From NCBI GenBank assembly GCA_030015575.1, contig CM057338.1, positions 827,382,353-827,446,352 on the forward strand: 64,000 nt of DNA. Direction: 5' to 3'. This document shows positions 39,848 through 52,283 of this stretch, piece by piece. Position 1 is the first letter of the stretch. The number at the start of each line of letters is the position of its first letter. Under the pieces are notes generated by a model. The model saw nothing but the letters and a program-made list of their open reading frames with translations. It ran no database searches and had not been told where the DNA came from. Made by a program: the position numbers and the translations under genes. Source of the stretch: Agapanthus africanus. Its lineage: Eukaryota > Streptophyta > Magnoliopsida > Asparagales > Amaryllidaceae.

Positions 39848-42693
39848 CTAGTTCGGTCCAGCTCCACTTCTGAATAACGATAGAATAACGCGCGTCTGCT
39901 CCTCGGTCAATAAACTCTGCAATTCGTCGCGAGCGGGAGTCTGAGCGGCATGTGGAGCTGGCGATGTGGTCTGCGCAGCCGCCGTCGAGGTAGTCGCTTG
40001 CGGAGCCGCGGCTGCGGGAGTCTGAGTGGGCGGTGGAGCTACAGGAGCTGTCTGCGGAACCGCAGCCGATGTAGTGGCTTGCGGAGCCACAGCTGAAGGA
40101 GATGCATGTGGAGGCTCGGCCGATGTACCCTGTCGCGTCTGGACCTAACGTGTGTAATAAGCGTGTAAGAACTGTGTATTATTCGAATTCGTATCATTAT
40201 TAAGTTATTTCGAAACCCCGTTTGGATATCTAGTTTGTTGTTTATTTTAATTACATCTGTATGTATGATTAATCAAACTTAAGTCTAAAACCAAATAAGC
40301 TCAAGCTACGTACTAATTATGGATGTGTTGATATTTATATAATATGACATGATATTTTACTATAAAGCAGTATACATACCAGCATCTCCTTCAACTCCTG
40401 AACGGTGGCCCTCAAGCTCTCCAGTTCCTGATGGACACGTCGGTCACTGGAGACGGAGGAAGTAACCGCCGGGGTGGAGTCCAACCTCATATGGGCCCTG
40501 CTAGGGCCCAGTCCCCGGCCTCTCTCCTAACCTCCATGGTGCCCTTCGTGTGCGGCGTCCAGAACTGGGGTCAGCAGCCTCGGATCGCTCTGTCCGGTAA
40601 AATCGATCCCCGAGGCCTGGGCCTACTCAACCACCCGCTCCTACACCCACATTAAGCAGTAAAGTATAAGTATAAAATTTAAACTTGAATCTTCCAAAAC
40701 TAAAATTTCAAATTTGGGTAGAAAAAATATTAACACTTACGCAGTACTCCTGGGTAGCGACGTCGGGATATCGAAGCTCGCCCGTGGCGGGATCTGTCGA
40801 GGTGCCGTGGACGGCAAGATATGCGGACAGCACGCTCGGTGTACCACCTGACGCCACGGTCCGAGATGTCTGCAATATTAGAAAGTAACTCTTAATATTA
40901 GAAATATTAGAAAATAACTCTTAATATTGCAGAATATCACAAAGGTCGGTCTATTGTAATTTACAGATAACTCCATGGCTCGAGTAATGTTCCTTGAGCC
41001 ACTTGTGTAAGTGGGGCGACCCCTCTTCGCCGACTTCCTGTTCTCTGTATTCTGAGCGGCCTGTTTCTGCACAACGCATTAACATTTAGTTTTCTAATTA
41101 AGAAACACAAAGAAATAAATTATATCATAAATAATGAATTACATTTAAAATACATACCAGTTTGTGTTGGGAGTCGAAATAAGCGCACAATAGAGGCCAT
41201 GTCTCTACGTCGACTCTCGCAAACGCCGGAGTAGATAGGAGGGCCGCTTTCTCTGCCTCGGGGGTCGCCATCCACAGGGAGTAGCAGTCGGCCTTCAGCT
41301 CATTCCTGTTGTATCGGACCTTGGCCTGCATGTTCTTCATCAGGCCATTGTACAGAGCATGAAGGTCGAGCACCCTCCCCGGGTGATCAGGGTCGGCTAC
41401 AGGCTGAAAATCGTAATCCAACTGAAAATACAAAAAAACATTGTTATTAGATTGCAAGTGTTAATAATAAATATATTGGATAGATCAAATGAAAATATAT
41501 ATTAATACATACCCGAGCCTGATCAAAGAAGAGGGCGAATGAGCGCTGGTGCTGCTCGCCCCACTCAACGTGAAGTGGATAGTTCTTCACGAGCCGGCTC
41601 TCGTCCCCCAAATACCGGCCGAACCTCTCGGCATGAGGACCGGTATAGCGATAGTCAAGGGTAAAAAAAAGGGGGAATGCTGCCTCCCCCTAGCTCTGTC
41701 AGGCCTCAGCCTATGGGACTGATTCGGGCCTCGAGTCCCCCTCTGGGGATGGGGAGGCCCTGCGTCTGCACGAAATATCAAGACAATCAATAATAAGACA
41801 AAGTTGTATTAAGAAATCAAGATTAAACGAAAATTCAAGTGTGATATATACCTCTGGTGACTATCGCACGAGCCTGGGCCCGGGCAGCAGCACGAGCGGG
41901 ACGATAGTTCCTCCGGTGAGGAACAACCGGGGTCCCGGATGCGGACGCATCCCCTCCAACTAGAAAATAAACATCGACGCTAAATTTCCATGAAGTTCAT
42001 ATTTATTCTATAGAGCATATGTAAAATGAATAAATATTTTAAATTTATTCATACTAACCTGCAGACGATGCGAAGGGTATGGAAGCGGCAGGAGTGGCCC
42101 CTGCGGAAGATGTGGATGCACCACCTATAATTAGACAATTAAAAATAGATTATATAAGTAATTGCAAAAAGAATGTGTAGATCAATAATATAATGTTCTA
42201 AATCAATATGCATGCACTATAGAATATATAAACATACCCGCAGGTGCGGTGGTGTCACCACCTACAGCTAGACAATAATAAAAATTGCTAAGTAAGAGCA
42301 AAAGGAATGTGTGTATTTATGATATAGCATTCTAAATCAATATACATACACTATATGATATATAAACATACCTGGAGTAGCGGGGGTGGCCTCTGTCCCA
42401 GATGTGGACGCATCACCAACAACTAGACAATCAAACATTGACAGTATAAGTAATTTTGACATAAACAGGCATGAATATCTGTAATATTACATTCAAAATG
42501 GATATGCGTGCAGTATACCTGGAGGTGTGGCAAAATCCACACGGAAGGAGGCATCCGAAGGGGTCTCCGATCTAGGTGCAAGACCGGCCCTCTGAAACTC
42601 CCTACGGAGCTCTCCGGGCGGCAGAACCGCTCTGCCTCTGCCTCTGCCTCTGCCGCGGCTGGAGCTCCTGCCGCCCCTTGCTGCTCCCGACAT
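39848..42693 (-). pseudogene. CACTA second gene, Ptta/En/Spm (Transposase_24)-like
   Basis: About eleven splice-consistent exons. Starts MSGAARGGRSSSRGRGRGRG (42693-42519), then mini-exons 42422-42372, 42267-42238, 42124-42059 and 41959-41852 (Gly/Ala/Ser/Thr/Pro-rich), 41765-41513 (YRYTGPHAERFGRYLGDESR), 41421-41158 (LYNGLMKNMQAKVRYNRNEL), 41066-40965 (AAQNTENRKSAKRG, TSGSRNITRAMEL, the family hallmark), 40869-40741, a coiled-coil end ESLRATVQELKEMLV near 40400, and an Ala/Pro/Thr-rich tail ending at 39848. En/Spm TNPA-like proteins bind subterminal repeats; this role is inferred. In the 41765-41513 exon the conserved-looking frame is one base out of register at a T8 run (about 41649-41656), so the copy is probably inactive. 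Confidence 0.7.
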
Positions 42694-42795
42694 CGTCATC
42701 AAATCTAGATAAACGGTTCGTGGACGCATTAGACAATCATTAAAAGTATTGACTATATATGTATAGAGCGTAAAATGTGAAGTAATAATATAACA

Positions 42796-44842
42796 TTACT
42801 GATAACCTTTTTCGTTTCGTGGGCGCATCATACATATCTACTTGGATTTCATCGTCGATGTCATTTCTAACCCACGTAACTTCATGATCGGTCGAAGACA
42901 ACCCGTCCTTCGAAACAGACGGTCGGAGCACTTTAAGCCTTCTCTCTTCTTCGTCCTCATCGCTGTCCTCGTATTCTGGGACATCGTAGACATCTCTGGG
43001 TTTCCATCGGCATACAACACTCCACCCCGGATGCTTCAAACACTGTGAGTAGTATACTTGGAACGCTTGGTTCGGAAAGATAAACGGATCGTCCTGACTG
43101 TAAAATCGAAGTGTGTTCAGACTGGTCAATCCATATTCATCTTTCCAAGTCCCAAGACTGCTTCTCCACCTGTCCGTATCGGTTCGCGGATCGTACCAAG
43201 TACACTGGAATATATAAAAGGGTTCTGATCGTCCGGGATAGTGGATGCCGAGTATACAATTTAAGTACCCATAGTAAATCACACCGTCCGATCCTACCGT
43301 CGCAATCCCACTATTCTGAGTGGTTCTAGATGTTTCTATGTCCTTAACTTCGAATTTGTATCCAAGGACACCAAATCCTTTGTAATATGCAACCTCCATA
43401 CTAGGAAATTGAGCTAAACATCTTGAATCACTCTCAAATGATGCAGACAAGTTCGGATCGTGGATCTAACAAAACAAATTTTACGACAAATATATAACGA
43501 TACAAGTTTAGATTAAAACTGATAGCAATAAAATGTTATTCGAATAACTTACATGATCTGTGACCCAATCACAAAAATTATCCTGATGGTATTTTTCCAA
43601 ACGTTCTTCGTTCCAATCAGGATGCCCCTCACGTATCTCGTTAAAATGAGTTCTGTTTTCGACAAATAATTGTGACATAATATTATGTCATTTCATACAC
43701 ACACAAACACAGATATAACAATTAATCCAAAAGAACTTACTCTCTAATTTTTTCAAGACATGCGCAATTAAGCAAGATAAACCGGTATATCTTGTTGATA
43801 AACATAGTGTCTACCCACTTATACTCGGCTTTACCATATGGCCCGTCTTGAATTCTTCGTGGTCGGTTAAGCCTTGTCTCAATGTTCTCGTCCAGATAGC
43901 GGGAACAAAATGTGGTTGCTTCATCAAGAAAATAACCTTGCATGATAGAACCCTCTGGTCGATTTTTATTGCGTATATACTTCTTAAGAGTGTAGAGGTA
44001 CCTAATGAGAATATGTTGAATAAATAAATACGGGCATACAGGACAACAATAAATTTATAAATTGCGCGAAACGAAAAATTACACGTACCTCTCGACGGGA
44101 TACATCCATCGATATTGTACCGGTCCGGCTAACTTCGCCTCAGTTGCAAGATGAACCGTCAAGTGTATTATGATATCGAAGAATGACGGTGGGAAAATAC
44201 GCTCAAACTTGCAAACTATCAACGCAATAGAATTTTCTAGTTTATCCAGCGTCGCAACCTCCAGTGTTTTAGCACACAACTCCCTGAAAAAACAACATAG
44301 GTCGTTGATTACTAGACCAACCGAGTCGGGAAGAGAAGTCCTGAGGGCTAATGGAAGAAAGTGCTCCACGATAACATGGTGATCATGACTTTTCAGCCCA
44401 TCGATCTTGCCCTTCACAATTTTTATTTTCTTGCTGAATGATCCTGAGAAACCTGTGGGGACTTTCAAATCATGCAACACCTGCAGGAATCTTTTCTTCT
44501 CCGGTTGTGACATATGATAAGCGGCATTGGGAAATACAAACTTGCCCGGTTTACCCGCTACCGGTCTAGGGTGCAATTCACTTCTTATTCCCCACTCTTG
44601 TAGATCCATCCGAACATTCATGTTGTCTTTCGATTTCCCGTCTTTACACAAAAGCAAGTTAAGTATGTGCTCTGATACCCCCTTCTCTATATGCATTACG
44701 TCCAGACAATGACGCACTGAATTTGTAGACCAGTACGGAAGCTCGAAGAAAATGCTTAACTTGTTCCAATATTGTGATTTGACCTGTTTCGTCGGATCCA
44801 TGCCGAAGGTCACGTTATTGTAACCATCCCATTTAGCAGTCA
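42796..44842 (-). pseudogene. CACTA TNP2 transposase gene, 3' portion
   Basis: Minus strand. 44842-44091 starts TAKWDGYNNVTFGMDP and includes SVRHCLDVMHIEKGVSEHIL, GLKSHDHHVIVEHFLPLALR and FPPSFFDIIIHLTVHLATE up to YRWMYPVERY; this covers the transposase end and the DUF4218 region. Further exons: about 44005-43740 (NRPEGSIMQGYFLDEATTFC), about 43680-43560 (NEIREGHPDWNEERLEKYHQ) and about 43465-42796, a DUF4216 region (GVIYYGYLNCILGIHYPGRS, FQVYYSQCLKHPGWSVVC). Separated from its 5' portion by the LTR retrotransposon at 44848-56733, the frame resuming across the CGTCC duplication. CACTA TNP2 catalyses element excision and integration. Confidence 0.88.
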
Positions 44843-44847
44843 CGTCC

Positions 44848-47800
44848 TGTAACGTTTTGAAAATCGTTTCGGTGAAATTTCGAAAAATCGGTAAAATAAA
44901 AGGGTTTTCTGTAAAAAGTCAAAATACAAATATCTTATTATAAAAATTAAATATACATATTCTAGCTATGTAATTGCTATTATTTGGTGTTTATTGAGCC
45001 GCTGGTGAAATTTCAAATTTTCTGAAAAAAATATTATTTTATTATTATTTTAAGCCGTCACTAATACATTTAATTAGGGAAAATTACAAATTGGATTGAG
45101 TTGAAACAAATTTTGTGCATCATAAAACATTAAATAAAATTTTATCATGTGGTTTTTGGAACGAAATCATTTGCCAAAACGGTTTAGAAATTATTGAAGA
45201 AAAATGCTTTTTTTAGCGTAAATGGATGTTTGGGGTATTGTATTTATCATTTATCTTTTCCCCACACCCACACACTTCACCATCACCCCTTCCCCATGTG
45301 GCCGGCCCACTTTGACAGCCCCTCCCCCCCTCTCTCTCTCCAATCACCTCCTTTTTGAATAGAAAAGAAAAGAAAAGAAAAGAAAACGAAAGAAAAGTCA
45401 AAAGGGGTGTGGACTTGTCTTTTCTCCCCACTTTCTTCACCTCCCTCTCTCTCCTCACTCCCCCACAACATGGCTGGCCCCTTTCCAGCAGCAGCCCCTA
45501 CCCCAAAACCCCCCACAAAATTGCCTCAAAAATTCACAATTTTGCCTCAAAATCCTTGCAAAATCAAAGCTAATTCAAAATCCAAGCCTTACCCATTATT
45601 TCTTGGCTACTATAGCATGATTCTTAGTGAAAAGTTTTCATTTTGGAGGCCAAGATTTTGGTGCTAGATTCATGTATGATCCCTTGATCATGAGGTATAA
45701 TTCTAACCTTTTTCTTAAATTGTTGTTAATTGCTTTAGCTTAGTTTAATTATATGTTTAAATAGGTTTTTATTTTAGTTCTAAGTGCATGGTTTGAAATT
45801 CAAGAGTGGGGTTTGAATTCAAATTGGGGTTTTGTGTTGTGAGATTATGGTTGTGTGATGTATTTGACATATTAGGTTATGCTAAATCCAATTTAAGTTG
45901 CAAGTTTGCATATTTGTTGATTTAAATTATGATAATTATATAAATTGTAAACTAGGTTTTTAAAATAATTATATTCTTATGAGATAAAATTCAAATTATG
46001 GTTTCATGGTATTATTAATATTATATTGAGTGGTTTAATGACTTTGGATCATGCAAAACCAAGCTTAATTGTTAAATTGTGAACTTTGCTTTAAAAAGAG
46101 TTAAAATCGGTATTTTTGCAAACTAGTTTTTTTGAACATATATGGTTTGGTGAAACTAAATTATGGAAATGATTTATATGACTTATTTAAGATATTTAAT
46201 AAGTATATTGGCCGCTACATTCATTTAAACGCCGAGTTTTGTACTAAAACGGGTAATTTTTGCTTGCTAGATTTTCGGAAAAATGTCTTCTAAAGTGAAT
46301 TTGGGGTTTTTGTGAATTTTAACCTATTCTATATTTAAATTAGTATTCGTGAATGTGCAAATGAGTGTACTTGGGTTTTTCTCGATGGTCGGGCATTTGC
46401 ACGCCGACGTCGAGGGTTTTTGGGTTGGTTTGTGAGAGTAACCATAGGTTTTGACCTATATGGGATTCGTGAGTCATTTTGGTCATGAGTCGGATTTTAA
46501 TGCGATACGATGCGTTATGATATGTAGGTACCCCATGTGGACTTCGAGACGACAAGCAAGCGCGTGGCGACGTCGGCACCGGCTAGCGAGGACCAGGTGA
46601 GTAGATTTATATCTACGGGGAGAAGTCGGGTGGATGGCGTATAGCACCCCCGCAGTCCGTGGTGGTGTATACGGATGCGTATACACACCAACAATTATTA
46701 TCTGTTATTTGGGATTAATAACGATGTTAGGATGGATATTGGTGTGTTGGATTACTTTAGTGTTGCGAACCCTAGGGTAGTGTTGCACTACACATACACA
46801 CATACATACACACATACATACTTGCATACATTCCTATCTATATGTGCTCATAGGATTCTTTATAGTTATGTGTTCACATGGGTATGGGACTATGTGTTCA
46901 CATACGGATTGAGGATGATACTTGGGATTGAGCTGAGTCGATGAGATTGATTTGAGGCCGTGAGATCGGTGATATAGCAGGGTTCGTATCTTAGATACGA
47001 CATGACGTTGTAGTGGGTCCTTGACGTAGTGTTTCACACACGTCCATGCATACGTAGGCGGTATCAGTATGGTACTAGACGTAGATCAGTACCGCGATCA
47101 TGATATTTGATAAAGAGGATACCAGGTGAATAGTATGATGAATGTGATATTGACCCGTACCCAGATTTGGGTTGCCGTACGACGGATTTACGTACGAGCT
47201 ATATTGATGATTGATCCGCACTCTTGACTTGGGATGCCTGATTATAGATATGGTATCGGCTATGATATTATTGAGGCGGGATCACCGACTATACATATAC
47301 AAGTAGGTATATGTATCGACTCAGATGATAGGCGGTTTCCTTACCTGTAGTTCAGCTTGTTAGTTCAGCCGTATAGTTTAGTGTAGTTGTTAGATTAGAT
47401 TAGACTCCTACCTATTTCAAAACTAACGAATCGTGGGTATTTTAAAAGACAGCCCAAGGGATCTTACGGATATTTCAAAAGACGTATCTTTTCATAAAAA
47501 CACCGTAGCCCCTATTTTCAAAACCCCATGATTCGTGTTATTTCAAAAGGCACCATTTGTAGGATTTATATTAGGGTAATGTAGTTTAGTTATCGTTGTG
47601 TCTAGTATTCCGTTCATTATTGCTGTTCGCTCCACATCGCATACTTATGTTATAATTTCTTAATGCATTGTTGATATCATATTGTTAGGACACCAGCACC
47701 ATTACCGATGATGCGTATGTACCACGTATACTTACTTGCCGGCTCACACACATCTTCATCGGTAATTGCCATGTCACGTACACCTTAGAAAATATTGTTG

Positions 47801-49312
47801 CTTAACTTAGCTTGATAGCCAGTAGTTTGACATAATATTAGTGTACATACCTTATATGCCAGCTTAGATATTGTAGTTATTACTTGTCGCTTCATGCATA
47901 CTGTTATTCATTCTCATGCTTATATTCATGGTTTTACATGCTATTGATGATTCGGATTTTCATGATATTTTCTGGATTTGGAGGAAAACCGCAAAACATA
48001 TATAAACTGATTTCTCTCTTTTTAAATAAAAGTACGGTTTTCCCATGATGTATGAGTCGTCCACCATGAGTTTGCTGATGGATTTCGAGACCCGATTCGA
48101 GGAGTGGAGGAACCGTTTCGGGTACATGGTGGGCCCGGTGCGGTACCCCGGGGAAAGAGGAATGTGGTGTTGACGTTGAGCCCGGCAGGGGAGCACTACC
48201 GACCGGTGATATTACCCGACGCGTCGGATATCCGGAGGATACCGTCGTGGTCTTGAGATGGATGGTAGGGGCCGGTCTGGACTGACGGCGCCCTAGATAT
48301 TGAGATTGAGACATTGATATTTCGAGACAGTGAGATTTATGTTTTGTGTCGATGCTAGACACTGTTGATACTGATTTCATTTATGATATCTCAGTTTAAA
48401 AATACGAAGGAAATCTCACTAATTTATGAAAACAGCTTCTTCGTTTACATGTATTCTGTTTTCATGCATTCATATCTCATTCATATGATATATTGCTACC
48501 TGAGGCACTGACACGGGCACATGAGTTTACACTCGGGTTAGATATTTACCCTAGCCATTGTTATAGGCTGCATGTTTTATATATTTTTGAGGATATATTA
48601 TGATCATTGACCTAGGATTGCGTTATTTATGCGATTTCTGTGCGTAGATGTTTTTCTATTCACGAGTTGGCAACTCACCCCCGTTGTGCCCCAGTTTCTT
48701 GCAGGTTTGCCGTACAGGTTTCTTTACGGCTTGCGGGCATAGTTTCCTTCGGGTGTTTTGCTAGTAGGTGGGTTTACTTGTATCGTACCCCCATTATTTA
48801 TCTTGTATATTATTATTCTGTTGTATCTAGAAGTTCCATCAACCAATCAGGTATTTATTTTGAGTTAGAGACCAGTGTTGTTTATTCTTTCGACCTTAGA
48901 GTCGCTCGTTATATTTATGGTGGTTTTGAGTTTCCTTTTGAGTTTTGATCCTCGCCGTTGGCGTTGTATATTATATTGCTTGTGTGGTTGTGACCGTCGA
49001 TTGACGAAGAGCTAGCTCCCGCTTGGGGATGCCTTTTTATTGATTTCGTATACTATTCATGTTGTATCCCGTTTGGGGGCCTGTATTTACAAAGGAGACT
49101 CTGCCGAAATTTTCAGTAAATTTTTGATGTTTTTAAAAAACCGCATAATTCGGCTTATGCTATTGAAATTACTTGCTTTAAGTTGGTTTTTCCTGCACTC
49201 TACTACTTTTTTTGGTTTGGATTTCTGGGTTTTCGGTTTACTTAGATTACGTACGTCTCGAGACGTTCGTAGTTTAAGTGCCGGTCATGTTCTGTACTTT
49301 CGGGTCGTGACA
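44848..49312 (+). repeat. 5' LTR (4465 bp)
   Basis: TGTAACGTTTTGAAAATCG to GTACTTTCGGGTCGTGACA. It contains an (AAAAG)n run at 45360-45385 and (CATA)n at 46795-46830. No coding content; open frames inside recur in the 3' LTR by identity only. Confidence 0.96.
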
Positions 49313-49316
49313 AAGT

Positions 49317-49328
49317 TGGTATCAGAGC
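49317..49328 (+). promoter_or_regulatory. Primer-binding site (tRNA-iMet type)
   Basis: TGGTATCAGAGC, four bases after the 5' LTR, complementary to the 3' end of initiator tRNA-Met; the standard PBS of many plant gypsy and copia elements. Confidence 0.9.
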
Positions 49329-52270
49329 GTTAGGTTTTAACCTTCGGAGCGTAGGATGACCCTTGGTTGATGGAATAGGTGACTAAAGTAGAGTGACGTA
49401 CCGTTGGTATGTTCCGCGGCATATTTACGACACGCCACTCCACTTATGAAGCCTTAGGATGTACATTTCCTTGTTCAGTATTATATTCATTCCGATCTAG
49501 CCTCATCAGTACCAGTTATGGTTTTGCTGCTACGGTTATGGGCAGGGAGAGCTACGGCTAGAGTTGCGGTCAGCACAAGCTCGTCACGAACGAGGACTGA
49601 CCAGGGCGAAATTCCGGCGACACACGATTGCAGAGATGTGTCTTTTTACTGTGTTTCCGCGCCACGAGCGTTTGGCGGATCGCCTTTATGAGGTTACTCG
49701 GAGGTGCTGATCGACACTAGAGAATTGAGCCAATGATGGAGGCCAGCCAGATTTTGATGACCGTTGGTGTGTTGCTTACTCCTGATGATTGAGGCACTGT
49801 TCAGCGTGTAGACGAGCGAGCCAGTTGTTGCTGCGAGCGACGAGATATCGCCCCATATGTTGGAGCTATTGCGGGGCGAGTTGTACGAATAGATGATAGA
49901 AGGTCGCTAGTCACCCGATGATGAATGACTAGGACAGGTGGTTCGTTCGCTTACCCCGATGCGAGGTCATCAGATAGATTGATTCCAGCTAGAGACGACT
50001 TCACGCAGAGACGTGAGGGTCGACAGAGACGATCGAATGTCGGAAACCTATTATTCTAAGTTTAAAGTATTCGGAAAGACATGCAGGCAATTCTATGGTC
50101 CCTCTAGAAGAATGAAACCCTAACTCGACTTAATGACCGTGTGAAAGCATTTGAACCTTCGGGTTTGCGGCAGTTCTACGGCGCCATTAGTGAGGCTTGG
50201 GTTTGCCCTTCTACGGCTGGACCACCGATGCTGTGGTATATATATTCGATACTATTAAACTGTACCAAGATGTTGAGCTCTTGGGGGATTATGAGGTTTC
50301 GACGAATCGATCGAATGGTTCGACTTCGATCGGATGCTAGGTGGTGAGATGCATTCTTGGGAGACTCCAGATACGAGGATAGCCGTTGGAGTTCAGTCCA
50401 TGCAGCCACGACGAGACGAGTCCGAAGCGGTCGACATTAGAGAAAAATGGAGTAAGAGGTTCGTATAAGATCTGGATATGATGACGTTCCCCTCCGCCGA
50501 CATCGGAGATGCGATGCGCATGCCGAGGCAGAGTACTGGATATACCTTCCAGAAGGAGTCGCGATGAGTATGCGGTCGTTCCAGAGCAAGATGCAGATAT
50601 AGGAAAGGACAATGACTTCCGGACAGTTGGCAGAGACGAGACATGGAAGAGACCGTGAGCAGGATTCCTTCCAGGACACTGCTGCAATGATACTTGCACC
50701 CAGGATCAGATGTGTCACGTACATTCAGAGAGCCAGAGGCCGACGCCAGTGATATGCTGTCTTACGAGTGGTCGTGATGATTGACCGGGAGATGACAAGA
50801 GACATGCCAGAATTGGATCATCCCCGTTAGCACACCCGACAGGGCCGATGAGCCGATGGACCGAAAGATTGGTAATTCACAGTGAAGACCTTGACCCAGG
50901 AGTGGTCATGGTTACGCACATCAGCAGGACAGAGTTCATGATCATCGACGAGACGTCCCACTAGTGACCGTGACAGTTGGCCGAGATTCTTAGAGGATGC
51001 GCTTGAGCAGTACTATTCCGCCATTATTGATTACGATGTTTTGGGTGATTTAATCGTATGATTTGATTTTGATGATTGAGGATTTACGATCTTTGCACAG
51101 TGTTGCACTTGATATCGTTTTCGTGCTTTAGTTTCACATGTTTGTGATTTTACGGTTTTAAACAGTTGAGTTGGTTTTGTGCGTATGCATGCACACGATT
51201 TCGTTCCTGCACTCTGTATAGTTTATATATGCTTGCAGTGCAGTGATACGCCTTTTGTGCACTTAGATGCACTGGACTTCGATTTCGATTGTGATACTCG
51301 ATATTTGTTTTGTGCACCTGATTGATTTTGCGCACGTTCGGCGCTTGATATTGGATTTCATGATTTTGTGCACGATGGATGCACCTGATTTGGATTTTCG
51401 CGCATGTTGGGCGCATGTTTTGAAGGGTGATTTTGGTGCACACCAGAGGCACTAAATTGAGAATTTTTCGTGCATGTCAGATGCACCTGATTTTGCTGTC
51501 AGGCACACATGTTGCCTACGACAGATGTTTCGTGCACACCCGATGCACTTAGATGTTGTTTCTGTGCGCATGTATGGCACATTCATGGATTTTGATTTCC
51601 GTGCGCACCAGACGCACGTAGCATTCATGTGCATATTTTGGGATTGATTTCGTATAGAGCAGTACGTTTTTATGATATTGCTATGTATTTTCGTACTGAG
51701 CAGGACTAGTCAGAGGACAGTACCTGAATATATTTTGCATGCATTGATAGTTATTGAAGGGATTTCCAAAAAGCGAGCTATAGCCTCAGTATTTACCTAC
51801 GTGTCTAATATGACACAAAATGTTAAAACAAGGAGACCCTTCTAAATTGTTTCCAAAACGGCGGAACGTACATTTCAAACAAAGGTATATATGTATATAG
51901 TTATTTTCTTATGATAGACGTCCGCCACTGTGCAGTGTTACACGCGTTGCAAAGCGACTTAAAGAGATTTGGCATGCATTTCCTTCAGATACTTACAGAT
52001 ATAGATTCGATATTTACATGTATAGTTTCGAGTTATGTCATATTGGTTTGATTTAGATTTGGCATTGATGTCTTCTCCATGACTCCGATGATTGCGGGAT
52101 GCTTGACGGAGTTTTGATTTGAGTTATATACTCATTTTTCAAGCGCATGCGCTGCGCTACGATTTGTTTTAGGTATTTACAATTTCGGAGCCCCGACGAC
52201 TTGATGGTTTTTCTTAGATGTTTTAGTATTTGGGGGAGTTTGAATTTAAATTCGGGGACCGAATTTCTTT
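49329..52270 (+). other. Interior of the LARD-like element, weak gag relic
   Basis: No long reading frames. Around 50050-50450 scattered resemblance to a gypsy gag can be seen (FEPSGLRQFYGAISEAW and MLWYIYSILLNCTKML-like spacing), suggesting descent from a Del/Tekay-type gypsy element. Broken. The rest is unassigned apart from the GTGCAC repeats. Confidence 0.45.
51190..51635. repeat. Degenerate GTGCAC/TGCGCA palindrome-rich repeats
   Basis: GTGCACNNN-GATGCACC and TGTGCGCA motifs recur every 30-60 bases (TTTTGTGCACGATGGATGCAC, TTTCGTGCACACCCGATGCAC, CCGTGCGCACCAGACGCAC). Each is a short dyad linked by TGATTTTG-like spacers. Inside the LARD interior. Confidence 0.7.
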
Positions 52271-52283
52271 AAGGGGGGAAGAT
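52271..52283 (+). promoter_or_regulatory. Polypurine tract
   Basis: AAGGGGGGAAGAT directly before the 3' LTR TG; the plus-strand priming site expected there. Confidence 0.9.
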
